A DNA stretch of 64,000 nucleotides from Thermoplasmata archaeon (GTDB taxonomy: Archaea > Thermoplasmatota > Thermoplasmata > Lutacidiplasmatales > UBA184): NCBI GenBank assembly GCA_021798195.1, contig JAJZYH010000002.1, positions 25,101 to 89,100 of the forward strand, written 5' to 3'. The stretch's first letter is position 1; each line of letters starts with the position of its first letter. A program made the translations under genes and the position numbers. Shown here piece by piece: positions 52,273 to 61,145 of this stretch. The notes under the pieces were generated by a model. It searched no databases and was not told the DNA's origin. It was given only the letters and a program-made list of their open reading frames with translations.

Positions 52273-52882
52273 TCTCCTGGGCCCGTTCCCGGATCGCGGC
52301 GGCGTCCCTGGGGTTCGCCTCCGAGTAGGCGGCCTGGAAGATCTCGTAAAGGGCCTCCGCATCGGCGCAGAGGGTCCGCAGGTCCTCCTCCACGAGATGC
52401 AGGTCGATCCCGAACTCCTCGAGGCCGGGGGTGCGGCTTCCCAGCGAAAGGTCGAGGAAGGCCACGTCCGTGCCCATCCAGAGCACGTTGGAACCGGTGA
52501 GGTCCCCATGGGAGATGGACGCGGCGTGCAACCGTCCCAGCGCGCGGCCCAGGTGGCGCACCACCTCCTGACGACGCTCCGGGCTCCCGGAAGGGTCCCG
52601 GAGGATCTCGGTGAGCGGCGTGCCCTCCAACCGCTCCAGGGTGAGGGTTTCCCGGGACAGGTCCAGGTCGTAGATGACCGGTGTCCGAAGCCCGGCACGA
52701 CGGGCCTCCCGGAGAAGTCGGGCCTCGGTGCGGATCCGTTCGCTCCGGAGCCGGGCGTCGAGCGCCTCGTGCCGGTACGCCTTCCGGAGACGGACCTTAC
52801 GCACCGCGGGCAATCCCAGGAACGTGGCGAGGTGGATCTTCGCCTCGGCCCCTTCGGCCAGGGATTCCGTTTCGCTCTCCAC
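52247..52882 (-). CDS. bud32: KEOPS-complex kinase Bud32
   Basis: A 211-residue small atypical protein kinase/ATPase of the KEOPS complex, which with Kae1 makes N6-threonylcarbamoyladenosine in tRNA. Features: LAEGAEAKIHLA (nucleotide loop), the Bud32-type VRKVRLRKAYRHEALDARL, GTPLTEIL, the catalytic HGDLTGSNVLW and the metal-binding DLSLGSRT (in place of DFG). In many archaea it is fused to Kae1; here it stands alone. GTG 52882 lies just after the agmatinase-family stop with 1 nt between. Kae1 itself is not in the window. Confidence 0.93.
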   Translation of the reverse strand: MESETESLAEGAEAKIHLATFLGLPAVRKVRLRKAYRHEALDARLRSERIRTEARLLREARRAGLRTPVIYDLDLSRETLTLERLEGTPLTEILRDPSGSPERRQEVVRHLGRALGRLHAASISHGDLTGSNVLWMGTDVAFLDLSLGSRTPGLEEFGIDLHLVEEDLRTLCADAEALYEIFQAAYSEANPRDAAAIRERAQEIKGRVRYA

Positions 52883-52883
52883 G

Positions 52884-53777
52884 TCAGCGCCGCTCCGATG
52901 CGCCACTGCGCCGGTAGAGCTCCACCCGGAGGATCGCCTCCCGGGCCAGCCGGGCGGCCAGGGCCGAGGTGTTCCCATTGTCCCAGGGCGGAGAGACCTC
53001 CATGATGTCCATCCCCGCGAGGCGCGGGGAAGCCATGTCCACGATGGTCTTGACGTCCAGGGGGGAGAGGCCAAAGGGTTCGGGGGTCCCGGTGCCGGGG
53101 GCGTAGGCGGGGTCCACCCCATCGATGTCCAGGGAGATGTACACCTTCTCGGTGGTGAGCCGGTCCAGCGCCTTCCGGGCCACGGCCACGATCCCCTCCC
53201 GGTGGATGTCATCGGCGCTAAAGTACGGCATGCCGATCCGGTCGTTGTCCTCCTTCTCGTCGCGGGACATGGAGCGGACCCCCAGGACCACCACGTTCTT
53301 CGAGCCCAGCCTCTCCACCATCCGTCGCGAGGAGCAGGCATGGCTGCGCCGATCCCCCAGGTACTCGTCGCGGAAGTCGAGGTGGGCGTCGATGTACAGC
53401 ACTCCCAGGGAGGCATCCCGGGGAACGGCCTCCACCGCCGGAGGGGCACAGGCATGGTCGCCTCCCAGCGTGATGGGGAACTTCCCCTCCTCCCAGATGG
53501 GCTTCACCGCCTCCCGCACCCCTTCCACCATGTCCGCGGCGCTGCCGAATTCCTCGAGGTTGCCCAGGTCGTGGACGGGAACGTCGGCGAGGTCCAACCC
53601 CGTCTCGAAGTTGTAGGTCTCGAAGTTCCAGGAATGCTGGCGGATGGAATCGGGGCCGAACCTCGCCCCGGGGCGGAAGGACGTGGTCCGGTCGAACGGA
53701 ACTCCCAGCACCACGTAGCGTGCTTCCGGAAAGGTTGCGTTCGCGTCGGCGAACGTGGTGTGCATGAGCCTCCCCAT
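52884..53777 (-). CDS. speB: Agmatinase/arginase-family ureohydrolase
   Basis: A 297-residue ureohydrolase of the arginase/agmatinase family. The binuclear manganese ligands are complete: GGDHACAPP (His), DAHLDFRDEYLG (Asp-His-Asp), and SLDIDGVDPAYAPGTGTPEP. Length and loop sequence are closest to archaeal agmatinases, which release urea from agmatine in putrescine synthesis or agmatine catabolism, but guanidinoacid hydrolases share these motifs. ATG 53777 is 27 nt below a TATA box, so it is leaderless. It precedes bud32 in the same transcript. Confidence 0.9.
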   Translation of the reverse strand: MGRLMHTTFADANATFPEARYVVLGVPFDRTTSFRPGARFGPDSIRQHSWNFETYNFETGLDLADVPVHDLGNLEEFGSAADMVEGVREAVKPIWEEGKFPITLGGDHACAPPAVEAVPRDASLGVLYIDAHLDFRDEYLGDRRSHACSSRRMVERLGSKNVVVLGVRSMSRDEKEDNDRIGMPYFSADDIHREGIVAVARKALDRLTTEKVYISLDIDGVDPAYAPGTGTPEPFGLSPLDVKTIVDMASPRLAGMDIMEVSPPWDNGNTSALAARLAREAILRVELYRRSGASERR

Positions 53778-53800
53778 GGGTTCCCCTCGAGCGGTGGCGC

Positions 53801-53807
53801 TATTTGA
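53801..53807 (-). promoter_or_regulatory. TATA box of the speB-bud32 operon
   Basis: Minus strand TCAAATA, centred 27 nt upstream of the ATG at 53777. Confidence 0.65.
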
Positions 53808-53980
53808 CGCGCTCGGTGGCACTCAGAAGGGCGCCACGAGCCTCCCCGGCGCGCGCGGGGCCCCCGCCCCTCGCGGACTCGGGACCCGCCCCTTCTCCCT
53901 TGGGTCCCGGGTCCCCCATAGGCCTGGGATTCGCCCGGGGGGACCAGCAGCCCATGTGCCATGCTAAATTCCGACTTGCT

Positions 53981-53988
53981 TTTATATC
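53981..53988 (+). promoter_or_regulatory. TATA box of the acetyl-CoA synthetase gene
   Basis: TTTATATC, a strong archaeal TATA box predicting transcription start near 54010. The remaining leader of about 48 nt ends in a GGAAGGGAAC ribosome site before ATG 54058, so this gene is not leaderless, unlike many neighbours. Confidence 0.7.
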
Positions 53989-54057
53989 GCACGACCTTCC
54001 TCCTCCCTCGGCTCGCGGTCCCCGGTGAAGGGGGTCCTGTGAGGCTCGGAAGGGAAC

Positions 54058-56172
54058 ATGGCGTCCAACAGCGCAAAGCAATCCGGTGATGCCTCCATCG
54101 AGAGTTCCGAAGCCCAGATCGCGGTGCACTGGGGGGAAGAGACCAAGGTCGCCCCACCTGCGACCTTCATCGCACAGGCGAACCTCGCCGACCCGACGGC
54201 ACGGGACCGGTTCAGCTTGGAACGATTCCCGGAGTGCTTCAAGGAGTACGCCGACCTCCTTTCTTGGGACCAGTATTGGCACACGACCCTGGACACCAGC
54301 AAGGCCCCGTTCTGGAAGTGGTTCGTGGGGGGTCGGCTGAACGTATCCTACAACTGTGTCGACCGGCACCTTGCCAAGTATCGGAACAAGGCGGCTCTCA
54401 TCTGGGTACCCGAGCCCGAAGACGAACCTGCCCAGGTCATCACCTACCAGGAACTCTACCAGCGGGTGAACGAGATGGCGGCGCTCCTGCGGGACTTCGC
54501 CCATCTCAAGACCGGAGACCGCGTGACCATCCACATGCCCATGGTCCCCGAACTTCCCGTTACCATGCTCGCCTGCGCCCGGCTGGGCGTCATCCACTCC
54601 GTGGTCTTCGGCGGATTCAGCGGGGAAGCCTGCGGAATCCGCATCGCGGATTCCGGCAGCCGCGTGCTCATCACCATGGATGGGTACTACCGGAACGGCA
54701 AGCTCATCGATCACAAGAAGAACGCCGACATCGCGGTGGCCACGGCGGAGAAGGAGGGGCAGAAGGTGGATACCGTCCTCATCTGGCGACGCCACCCGGG
54801 CCGCAAGGTGACCGACGCCGCCCTGATCCCGGGCAGGGACCACTTCGTGGACGAGGTGCTCCGCCCGTTCCGCGGACAGCGCGTGGCGCCCGTTTCCATG
54901 CCCGCCGAGGCCCCCCTGTTCCTGATGTACACCAGCGGCACGACGGGACGACCGAAAGGATGTCAGCACAGCACGGGAGGCTACCTCGCGTATGTGACGG
55001 GGACCTCGAAGTATTACCAGGACATCCACCCCGAGGATGTCTACTGGTGCTTCGCGGACATCGGCTGGATCACCGGTCACTCCTACATCGTCTACGGGCC
55101 CCTGGCCCTCGCGGCCACGTCGGTGATGTACGAGGGGGTCCCCACGTTCCCGGACGTGGGGCGGCCCTGGCGCATCGCGGAGCGGCTTCACGTGAACATC
55201 TTCCACACATCGCCCACGACCATCCGCATGCTCCGGAAGGCCGGACCCGAGGAACCGCTCAAGTACGATCTCCACTTCAAGCACATGACCACCGTGGGCG
55301 AGCCCATCGAACCCGAGGTGTGGCGCTGGTACCATCAGGTGGTGGGCCGGGGCAAGGCCGTCATCGTGGACACCTGGTGGCAGACCGAGAACGGGGGGTT
55401 CCTCTGCTCCACCATCCCCGCGCTCGATCCCATGAAGCCGGGCAGCGCGGGACCCCCTGTCCTGGGGATCCATCCCGTCATCTACGACGAGACCGGGGCC
55501 CAGGTGCCGGCCGGTTCCGGAAAGGCGGGCAACATTTGCATCCGGAACCCCTGGCCGGGGATCTTCCAGACCATCTGGGGCGACCCCGACCGGTTCGTGA
55601 GCACCTATTACCGGAAATACAACCGGAACCCCCAGAGCACGGATTGGCGGGATTGGCCCTACTTCGCCGGCGACGGGGCCATGCAGGCCGCGGACGGGTA
55701 TTTCCGTATCCTGGGCCGCATCGACGATGTCATCAATGTGGCGGGCCACCGGCTGGGGACCAAGGAGCTCGAATCGGCCTGCCTCACAGTGCCCGAGGTG
55801 GCCGAGGCAGCCGTGGTCCCGGTCCAGGATGAGGTGAAGGGCCGGCTCCCGGAGGTCTACATCTCCCTGAAGCCCGGCGTGGCCGCATCCCCCGAGGTCG
55901 CCGAACACGTGGCCCGGGCCATCGAGACCCAGATCGGGAAGATCGCGCGCCCCAAGTCGGTCCGGATCGTACCGGACATGCCCAAGACCCGTTCGGGGAA
56001 GATCATGCGCCGCGTCCTCGCCGCGATCTCCAATTCCATGGACGTGGGAGACGTCACGACCCTCGCCAACCCCGACGTGGTGGAACAGATCCGGACCATG
56101 GTCCAGGGAGCGAAGCCCGCCCCCGCGCAACCCGTCCCGGACGACATCCGACGGTTCGGGCAGGTGGAGTGA
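54058..56172 (+). CDS. acs: Acetyl-CoA synthetase (AMP-forming)
   Basis: A 704-residue Acs that makes acetyl-CoA from acetate, ATP and CoA, longer than typical (about 650) by N-terminal residues. Motifs: the ATP/P-loop TSGTTGRPKGCQHSTGGYL, ADIGWITGHSYIVYGPL, the A5 motif DTWWQTENGGFL, A8 hinge region GRIDDVINVAGHRLGTKELES and the acetylatable catalytic lysine in PKTRSGKIMRRVL. The ATG at 54058 follows a good ribosome site. With the SatP-like permease at 56586 it forms an acetate uptake-and-activation pair, and it would also recycle acetate from catabolism. Confidence 0.95.
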   Translation: MASNSAKQSGDASIESSEAQIAVHWGEETKVAPPATFIAQANLADPTARDRFSLERFPECFKEYADLLSWDQYWHTTLDTSKAPFWKWFVGGRLNVSYNCVDRHLAKYRNKAALIWVPEPEDEPAQVITYQELYQRVNEMAALLRDFAHLKTGDRVTIHMPMVPELPVTMLACARLGVIHSVVFGGFSGEACGIRIADSGSRVLITMDGYYRNGKLIDHKKNADIAVATAEKEGQKVDTVLIWRRHPGRKVTDAALIPGRDHFVDEVLRPFRGQRVAPVSMPAEAPLFLMYTSGTTGRPKGCQHSTGGYLAYVTGTSKYYQDIHPEDVYWCFADIGWITGHSYIVYGPLALAATSVMYEGVPTFPDVGRPWRIAERLHVNIFHTSPTTIRMLRKAGPEEPLKYDLHFKHMTTVGEPIEPEVWRWYHQVVGRGKAVIVDTWWQTENGGFLCSTIPALDPMKPGSAGPPVLGIHPVIYDETGAQVPAGSGKAGNICIRNPWPGIFQTIWGDPDRFVSTYYRKYNRNPQSTDWRDWPYFAGDGAMQAADGYFRILGRIDDVINVAGHRLGTKELESACLTVPEVAEAAVVPVQDEVKGRLPEVYISLKPGVAASPEVAEHVARAIETQIGKIARPKSVRIVPDMPKTRSGKIMRRVLAAISNSMDVGDVTTLANPDVVEQIRTMVQGAKPAPAQPVPDDIRRFGQVE

Positions 56173-56175
56173 ACA

Positions 56176-56349
56176 TCACTCACGCTCGTCCCTTCCGTGG
56201 GCGCCTCTCCATGATCCTTGGAGGGGAACCATGGCGACCATGCAGACCGGGCAGATGGGAACGCCATCTTCGCCCACGAGGAGCGCGGCGGGGGTGAAGT
56301 CCTCCGGGCGGGCACCGCATCCGGGGCACCTCCAAGAGCCAGTGCGCAT
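56176..56349 (-). CDS. Small zinc-ribbon protein (putative)
   Basis: A 57-residue reading frame with two CPxC knuckles, WRCPGCGARPEDF and PICPVCMVAM, separated by 21 residues and followed by a short basic tail. This is the arrangement of a small rubredoxin-like/zinc-ribbon domain. ATG 56349 was chosen because it starts just before the first knuckle; a longer frame upstream is low-complexity. It ends 4 nt after the acs stop on the other strand. No promoter was found. It may be a real small metal-binding protein or chance; I lean to real because of the paired knuckles. Confidence 0.5.
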   Translation of the reverse strand: MRTGSWRCPGCGARPEDFTPAALLVGEDGVPICPVCMVAMVPLQGSWRGAHGRDERE

Positions 56350-56502
56350 GTTTCCGGGACGCGCTCCGACTCGTTCCCGAGTCCTGTGGGTCCCCTTCCC
56401 CTCGCGTTCTTGTCCCATGCCTTGCCTCCTCCCCCGAGGCTGGCCCTCATAGCTCAGAACCCGTAATATGAGTAGCCACTGCATGGCGTGTTAGAGCGGA
56501 GC

Positions 56503-56509
56503 ATTTATG
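56503..56509 (+). promoter_or_regulatory. TATA box of the acetate permease gene
   Basis: ATTTATG, predicting transcription start near 56530 and a leader of about 55 nt with GGGAGG before ATG 56586. Confidence 0.6.
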
Positions 56510-56585
56510 TGCATCCATCCAATGGGGCTCCGTAATCGACCCGAGGGGAAGGCTCTCCTCCGGGGAAATTCAGGGAGGAACCAGC

Positions 56586-57194
56586 ATGGCGATGTCTTCG
56601 GACGCGTTGGGAAAAGCATTCTCGGCGGATCCAGCACCCTTGGGACTTTCGGGGTTCGCCATGACGACCTTCCTCCTCAGTATCTTCAACGCCGGCCTCC
56701 TGACCCAAGGGGCAGGAGTGGTCATCCCGTTTGCCTTCGTGTACGGGGGGACCGCTCAATTCGTGGCGGGGGTGTTCGAAATGCGTCGGGGGAACACGTT
56801 CGCCTTCACTGCGTTCTGCAGCTACGGTGCATTCTGGTGGTTCTACGCCTTGCTCTTCCTCTTCCCCGCCGCCACCGTCGCCCCCACGGCGGCCGCCATC
56901 GGATGGGCCCTCGTCATCTGGGGATTCTTCACACTGTACATGTGGGCTGGTGCGATGCACATCAACCTCACCCTGAACCTCACCTTCCTCTTCCTGTGGC
57001 TGGCCTTCTTCGTCCTGGGCTACGGAGCCGTCTACGGGAGCACCAGTGCGACCCACGCCGGAGGGTATCTCGGGTTCCTGACGGCCTTCTTCGCCGCCTA
57101 CACCGCGTTCGCCATCATCGTGAACTCGGTTTGGGGGAAGACCATCATCCCCACCGGTCCCGGCATCGGACAAGCAAAGACGGGCGGATCCTGA
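56586..57194 (+). CDS. satP: SatP/AceTr-family acetate/succinate permease
   Basis: A 202-residue, six-helix transporter of the acetate uptake (GPR1/FUN34/YaaH) family. The family signature NPAPLGL appears as DPAPLGL at about residue 15, with the following FAMTTFLLSIFNAGL helix; PFAFVYGGTAQFVAGVFEMRRGNTF and FCSYGAFWWFYALL are further hallmarks. The Asp for Asn change in the signature is notable but conservative. It lies downstream of acs and would supply its substrate. ATG 56586 follows GGGAGGAACC. Confidence 0.9.
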   Translation: MAMSSDALGKAFSADPAPLGLSGFAMTTFLLSIFNAGLLTQGAGVVIPFAFVYGGTAQFVAGVFEMRRGNTFAFTAFCSYGAFWWFYALLFLFPAATVAPTAAAIGWALVIWGFFTLYMWAGAMHINLTLNLTFLFLWLAFFVLGYGAVYGSTSATHAGGYLGFLTAFFAAYTAFAIIVNSVWGKTIIPTGPGIGQAKTGGS

Positions 57195-57330
57195 GCGATC
57201 CGCCCCGCGTTCCCGGAAAGCCCCCGCTGGGGTGAGTGGAATCCATCCTGGGATCGCGGTCCCGGGGGAACTCATCCAAAACCACATATCCCATCTCCGG
57301 GTGGAGCCTTTTCGCCCGAAGGTGAGTTAG

Positions 57331-58125
57331 GTGACATACCAGCGGATCGCGGTGAAGCCGGAAGAAGATGGCGTGGTGTTGATCTCCCTCAAGAATCCCC
57401 CCGTGAACGCCCTCTCCACGGCGCTTCTCGATGAACTGGGCGAGGCGATCCGTGAGGTGGCCCAGGATCGCTCCAAGCGCGCGTTGATCGTCACCGGGGA
57501 CGGCCAGTACTTCAGCGCCGGCGCGGACGTGAAGGAGATGGCGACCATGATGGGAAACTTCCGGACCGAGGCGCCCCAGATCGTCCAGAAGGTCCAGGCC
57601 ATCTTCCGGGCCCTGGAGGAGATGCCGCAACCCGTCGTGGCTTCCCTGAACGGCCTCGCGGTGGGCGGGGGTCTGGAGCTCGCGCTCTCCTGCGACATCC
57701 GCCTCGCCGGGGATTCGGTGAAGGTGGGCTTCCCGGAAGTGACCCTGGGGCTCATCCCCGCCTACGGGGGCACGCAGCGCCTCGCCCGTCTGGTGGGGAC
57801 CGGGAAGGCCCGGGAGCTGATCTTCACCGGGTCCCTCATCAACTCCGCGGAAGCCCTCCGGCTGGGCATCGTGAACAAGGTGGTCCCGGCGGGCCAGGAG
57901 CTTCGGGCGGCCCGCGACATGGCCCACACCATCGCGATCAAGTCCTCGCCCGTGGCGGTGGCCGCCGCCAAGAAGGCGATCCTCTACGGGTACGATCGGA
58001 CGCTGGAGGAGGGCCTCGCCCAGGAATCCCAGCTGTTCCGGGAAGAGGTGCTCGCGAGGGAGGACATCGTGGAAGGGATCACCGCCTTCGTGGAGCGACG
58101 CCCGCCCAAGTTCCCCGGACGCTGA
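57331..58125 (+). CDS. Enoyl-CoA hydratase
   Basis: A 264-residue crotonase-family enzyme. ALIVTGDGQYFSAGADVKEMA, NGLAVGGGLELALSCDIRLAG with the first catalytic Glu, and VGFPEVTLGLIPAYGGTQRLARLVG with the second show an intact hydratase active site. The C-terminus ITAFVERRPPKFPGR matches beta-oxidation hydratases. GTG 57331 has AAGGTGAG upstream and follows the AT-rich ACATAT at about 57284. It is 24 nt before an acyl-CoA dehydrogenase gene: together they perform steps one and two of beta-oxidation. Confidence 0.92.
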   Translation: MTYQRIAVKPEEDGVVLISLKNPPVNALSTALLDELGEAIREVAQDRSKRALIVTGDGQYFSAGADVKEMATMMGNFRTEAPQIVQKVQAIFRALEEMPQPVVASLNGLAVGGGLELALSCDIRLAGDSVKVGFPEVTLGLIPAYGGTQRLARLVGTGKARELIFTGSLINSAEALRLGIVNKVVPAGQELRAARDMAHTIAIKSSPVAVAAAKKAILYGYDRTLEEGLAQESQLFREEVLAREDIVEGITAFVERRPPKFPGR

Positions 58126-58149
58126 CGGCGATCGGGGGAGGGAAGGACC

Positions 58150-59349
58150 ATGACCATCGACCTGGCGTTCACGGAAGAGGAGATCGCGCTGCGCGAGACG
58201 GTGGCCCGATTCGCCCGGGAGGAGATCGCCCCCGTCGTGGCGGAGATGGACGAGAAGGAGGAATTCCCCCGGAAGACCGTGGCCCGGATGAAGGAGCTGG
58301 GGCTCTTCGGGGTTCCCATCCCCGAGGAATACGGAGGGCTGGGCCTGGGGAAGGTGGGCTACTGCCTCGCCGCCGAGGAGCTCGCCAAGGTGGATGCCTC
58401 CCATGTGGCGATCCTGGGCGCCCACATCTCCCTGGGGACCACGCCCCTCCTGTACTTCGGGACCGAGGAGCAGAAGCAACGGTTCCTCATCCCCGCCGCC
58501 CGGGGGGAGCGCCTCATGGGATTCTCCCTCACCGAGCCCGGGAGCGGCTCCGATTCCGGCTCCCTGGTCACCGAGGCGAAGCCCGAGGGGGATTTCTGGA
58601 TCCTCAATGGCACGAAGATCTACGTGACCAACGGGGCCGAGGCGGACCAGATCGTGGTCATGGCCGCGAACGACGTGAAGCGGGGTCCCCAGGGGGGCAT
58701 CACGGCGTTCCTCGTGGAGCGGGGGCAGAAGGGGTTCCGGGTGGGAAGGACCGAGAAGAAGATGGGGCTCCACGGAACCAGCACCGCCGAGCTCGTGTTC
58801 GAGAACTGTGCCGTTCCCAAGGATCAGGTCATCGGGGAGGTGGGGAAGGGCTTCGTGGTGGCCATGACGGCGCTCGATGTGGGCCGCGTCTCCCTGGGCG
58901 CTGGTTCCCTGGGCGGGATGCAGGGCGCCCTCCAGGAGGCGCTCACCTATGCGCAGAACCGGATGCAGTTCGACCTGCCCATCGTGGAGCACCAGGCGGT
59001 GCAGTTCAAGCTCGCCAACATGGCGATGCACATCCATGCCCTGCGCGGGATGGTCTACCAGGCCGCCGCGTTCCAGGACCGCATGGGCTACGACCCGCGG
59101 AAATGGACTCGGTCCGACCGGATGAAGAAGACGAGGGACAGCGCCATCATCAAGTGCCTTGCCAGCGAGTGGGCGAGCCAGGCCATCAACGACGCCCTCC
59201 AGATCCATGGAGGGCTGGGCTACATCCGGGGGACTCCCATCGAGCGGGCCTACCGCGACGCGCGCATCAGCGAGATCTTCGAGGGGACCAACGAGATCCA
59301 GAGGATCGTCGTGGCCCGCGACCTCATCGCCCGTGGATGGGTCGAGTGA
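58150..59349 (+). CDS. Acyl-CoA dehydrogenase
   Basis: A 399-residue FAD-dependent acyl-CoA dehydrogenase, paralogue of the one at 45521. It has LGLFGVPIPEEYGGLGLGK, MGFSLTEPGSGSDSGSLVT, TKIYVTNGAEADQIVVMA, a short lysine-rich insertion (DPRKWTRSDRMKKTRDSA, about residues 315-335) and the catalytic Glu in SEIFEGTNEIQRIVVARDL. The insertion is not present in the paralogue. ATG 58150 follows GGGGGAGGGAAGG. Its electrons probably pass to the EtfBA encoded at 46683-48469. Confidence 0.94.
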   Translation: MTIDLAFTEEEIALRETVARFAREEIAPVVAEMDEKEEFPRKTVARMKELGLFGVPIPEEYGGLGLGKVGYCLAAEELAKVDASHVAILGAHISLGTTPLLYFGTEEQKQRFLIPAARGERLMGFSLTEPGSGSDSGSLVTEAKPEGDFWILNGTKIYVTNGAEADQIVVMAANDVKRGPQGGITAFLVERGQKGFRVGRTEKKMGLHGTSTAELVFENCAVPKDQVIGEVGKGFVVAMTALDVGRVSLGAGSLGGMQGALQEALTYAQNRMQFDLPIVEHQAVQFKLANMAMHIHALRGMVYQAAAFQDRMGYDPRKWTRSDRMKKTRDSAIIKCLASEWASQAINDALQIHGGLGYIRGTPIERAYRDARISEIFEGTNEIQRIVVARDLIARGWVE

Positions 59350-59365
59350 ACTCCCCGGGCCGGGA

Positions 59366-61141
59366 TCAGCCGCCCGGAGCGGAGGGCTCCTGCATCTGCT
59401 TCGGGGCGGCGCGGAGCTCCCGGCGGAGGACCTTCCCCACCAGCGACTTGGGAAGGGACTCCCGGAACTCCACCGACCGCGGGGCCTTGAAGTGGGCGAT
59501 CCGCTCCCGGACGAACGCGATGATCTCCGCTTCGGTGGGGTGGCGCCCCGTCTTCGGGACCACGAACGCCTTCACCACTTCGCCATGCTGAGGGTCCGGG
59601 ACCCCCACCACGGCCGCCTCGGCAATGTCGGGATGCTGGTAGAGGATCTCCTCCACTTCCCGGGGGTATACGTTGAAGCCCCCCACCAGGATCATGTCCT
59701 TCTTCCGATCCACGATGTAGGTGTACCCCTCCGGGTCCATCCGCGCGATGTCCCCCGTGAGGAGCCAGCCCTCCTTGAGCACCTGGGCGGTCTCCTCGGG
59801 CTGGTTCCAGTACCCCAGCATGACCTGGGGACCCCGGACGGCCAGTTCCCCCACCTCGCCCACGGGGAGCACCTTCGTGGCATCGTCCGGGTCCACGATG
59901 CGACAGTCCGTTCCCGGTACGGGCAGGCCCACGGAGCCCTCCTTCCGGACTCCGCGGACGGGGTTCGCATGCGTCACCGGGGACGTCTCCGAGAGCCCGT
60001 AGCCCTCCAGCACGTCCGCGCCCGTGAGATCATGGAACCGGCGCGCCACCTCGAGGGGGAGCGGCGCGGATCCGCTGAGGCAGACGCCGATCCCCCGGAG
60101 GTTGTGATCCGTGACCCCAGGGTAGTGGTTGATGCCGTTATAGAGCGCCGGCACCGCCGGGAACTGGGTGGGATGGTACCGTTCGATCAAGCGGAGGACG
60201 AGGCCCGGTTCCGGGCGTTGCGGGTTCATGATGACCGTGGCACCCATGAACAATGTGAAGTTCAGGGCCACGGTCATGCCGTAGACGTGGAAGAAGGGGA
60301 TCACCGCGAGCACCTTCTCTCCCACGGGAGGCTCCCCGGGGAAGAGCCAGCGGTGGCATTGCGCCACATTGGCCACCAGGTTCCGGTGGGTGAGCATGGC
60401 GGCCTTGGGGCGTCCCGTGGTCCCTCCGGTGTACTGGAAGACCGCCACGTCCTTCGCCGGGTCCAGGGAGGGGGAAGGGGGAGCCGGGGCCGCACGCAGA
60501 AGGGAGCGGAACGGCGTCCATCGGAAGCGGGTGGGCAGGGACGGGTCGTACCCCTGCTTCCGGAGCCCGCGGTTCACGAAGAGCAGGCCGATGAGGAATG
60601 AGACGTCATCCTTCATCCGTCCCACAAAGACCTCCGGCTCCACCTCCCCCCAGACCTTCTCGAGGTTGTGGGAGAGGATGTCCAGCGTGACCACCCCGCG
60701 CGCCCCCGAGTCCCGGAGCGGGAACACCAGGTCCCGGTTGATGTAGAGCGGACTGATCTGGACCACCGTGAGCCCCAGCCGCAGCGCGCCGAAGTAGGCG
60801 ATGACGTACTCCGGACAGTTGGGCAGGTACAGGGCCAGGCGATCCCCCTTGCGGTATCCCCTCTCGTGGAGGGCTGCGGCAAACCGACCGGTGGACTCCC
60901 ACAGCTCCCGGAAGGTCCAGGTCCGGTCGATCCCGGGGGCCAACGCGAACACCATCGCCGGGCGGTCCGGCCAGCGCTCGGCGGCGCGCTTCAGCTGGTC
61001 GGCCACCCCTCCTTCCGGGATGACAATTTCGTGCGGGACGTCGGGGGGATACGAGGCGAGCCAGGGGCGGGATCCCGCTTCCCGATCCGCGGGGGAGGTC
61101 GCCGGGGATGGGGGGGGCTTGGGAGGGGCCGGGGAGGCCAT
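59366..61141 (-). CDS. AMP-dependent acyl-CoA ligase
   Basis: A 591-residue ANL-family long/medium-chain fatty-acid-CoA ligase. Motifs: the P-loop FQYTGGTTGRPKAAMLTH, IPFFHVYGMTVALNF, the A5 region GYGLSETSPV, the GWLLTGDIARMDPEGY core, hinge KKDMILVGGFNVYPREVEE and the catalytic lysine in SLVGKVLRRELR. The Pro-rich first 30 residues are not conserved-looking. ATG 61141 lies 4 nt after the DUF35 gene. It activates fatty or aromatic acids for beta-oxidation. It is convergent with the acyl-CoA dehydrogenase gene. Confidence 0.93.
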   Translation of the reverse strand: MASPAPPKPPPSPATSPADREAGSRPWLASYPPDVPHEIVIPEGGVADQLKRAAERWPDRPAMVFALAPGIDRTWTFRELWESTGRFAAALHERGYRKGDRLALYLPNCPEYVIAYFGALRLGLTVVQISPLYINRDLVFPLRDSGARGVVTLDILSHNLEKVWGEVEPEVFVGRMKDDVSFLIGLLFVNRGLRKQGYDPSLPTRFRWTPFRSLLRAAPAPPSPSLDPAKDVAVFQYTGGTTGRPKAAMLTHRNLVANVAQCHRWLFPGEPPVGEKVLAVIPFFHVYGMTVALNFTLFMGATVIMNPQRPEPGLVLRLIERYHPTQFPAVPALYNGINHYPGVTDHNLRGIGVCLSGSAPLPLEVARRFHDLTGADVLEGYGLSETSPVTHANPVRGVRKEGSVGLPVPGTDCRIVDPDDATKVLPVGEVGELAVRGPQVMLGYWNQPEETAQVLKEGWLLTGDIARMDPEGYTYIVDRKKDMILVGGFNVYPREVEEILYQHPDIAEAAVVGVPDPQHGEVVKAFVVPKTGRHPTEAEIIAFVRERIAHFKAPRSVEFRESLPKSLVGKVLRRELRAAPKQMQEPSAPGG

Positions 61142-61145
61142 GAGA

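Noticed and set aside
56440..56520. tRNA-like TAGCTCAG string near 56450
   Set aside because: No matching acceptor, anticodon or T arms could be drawn around it.
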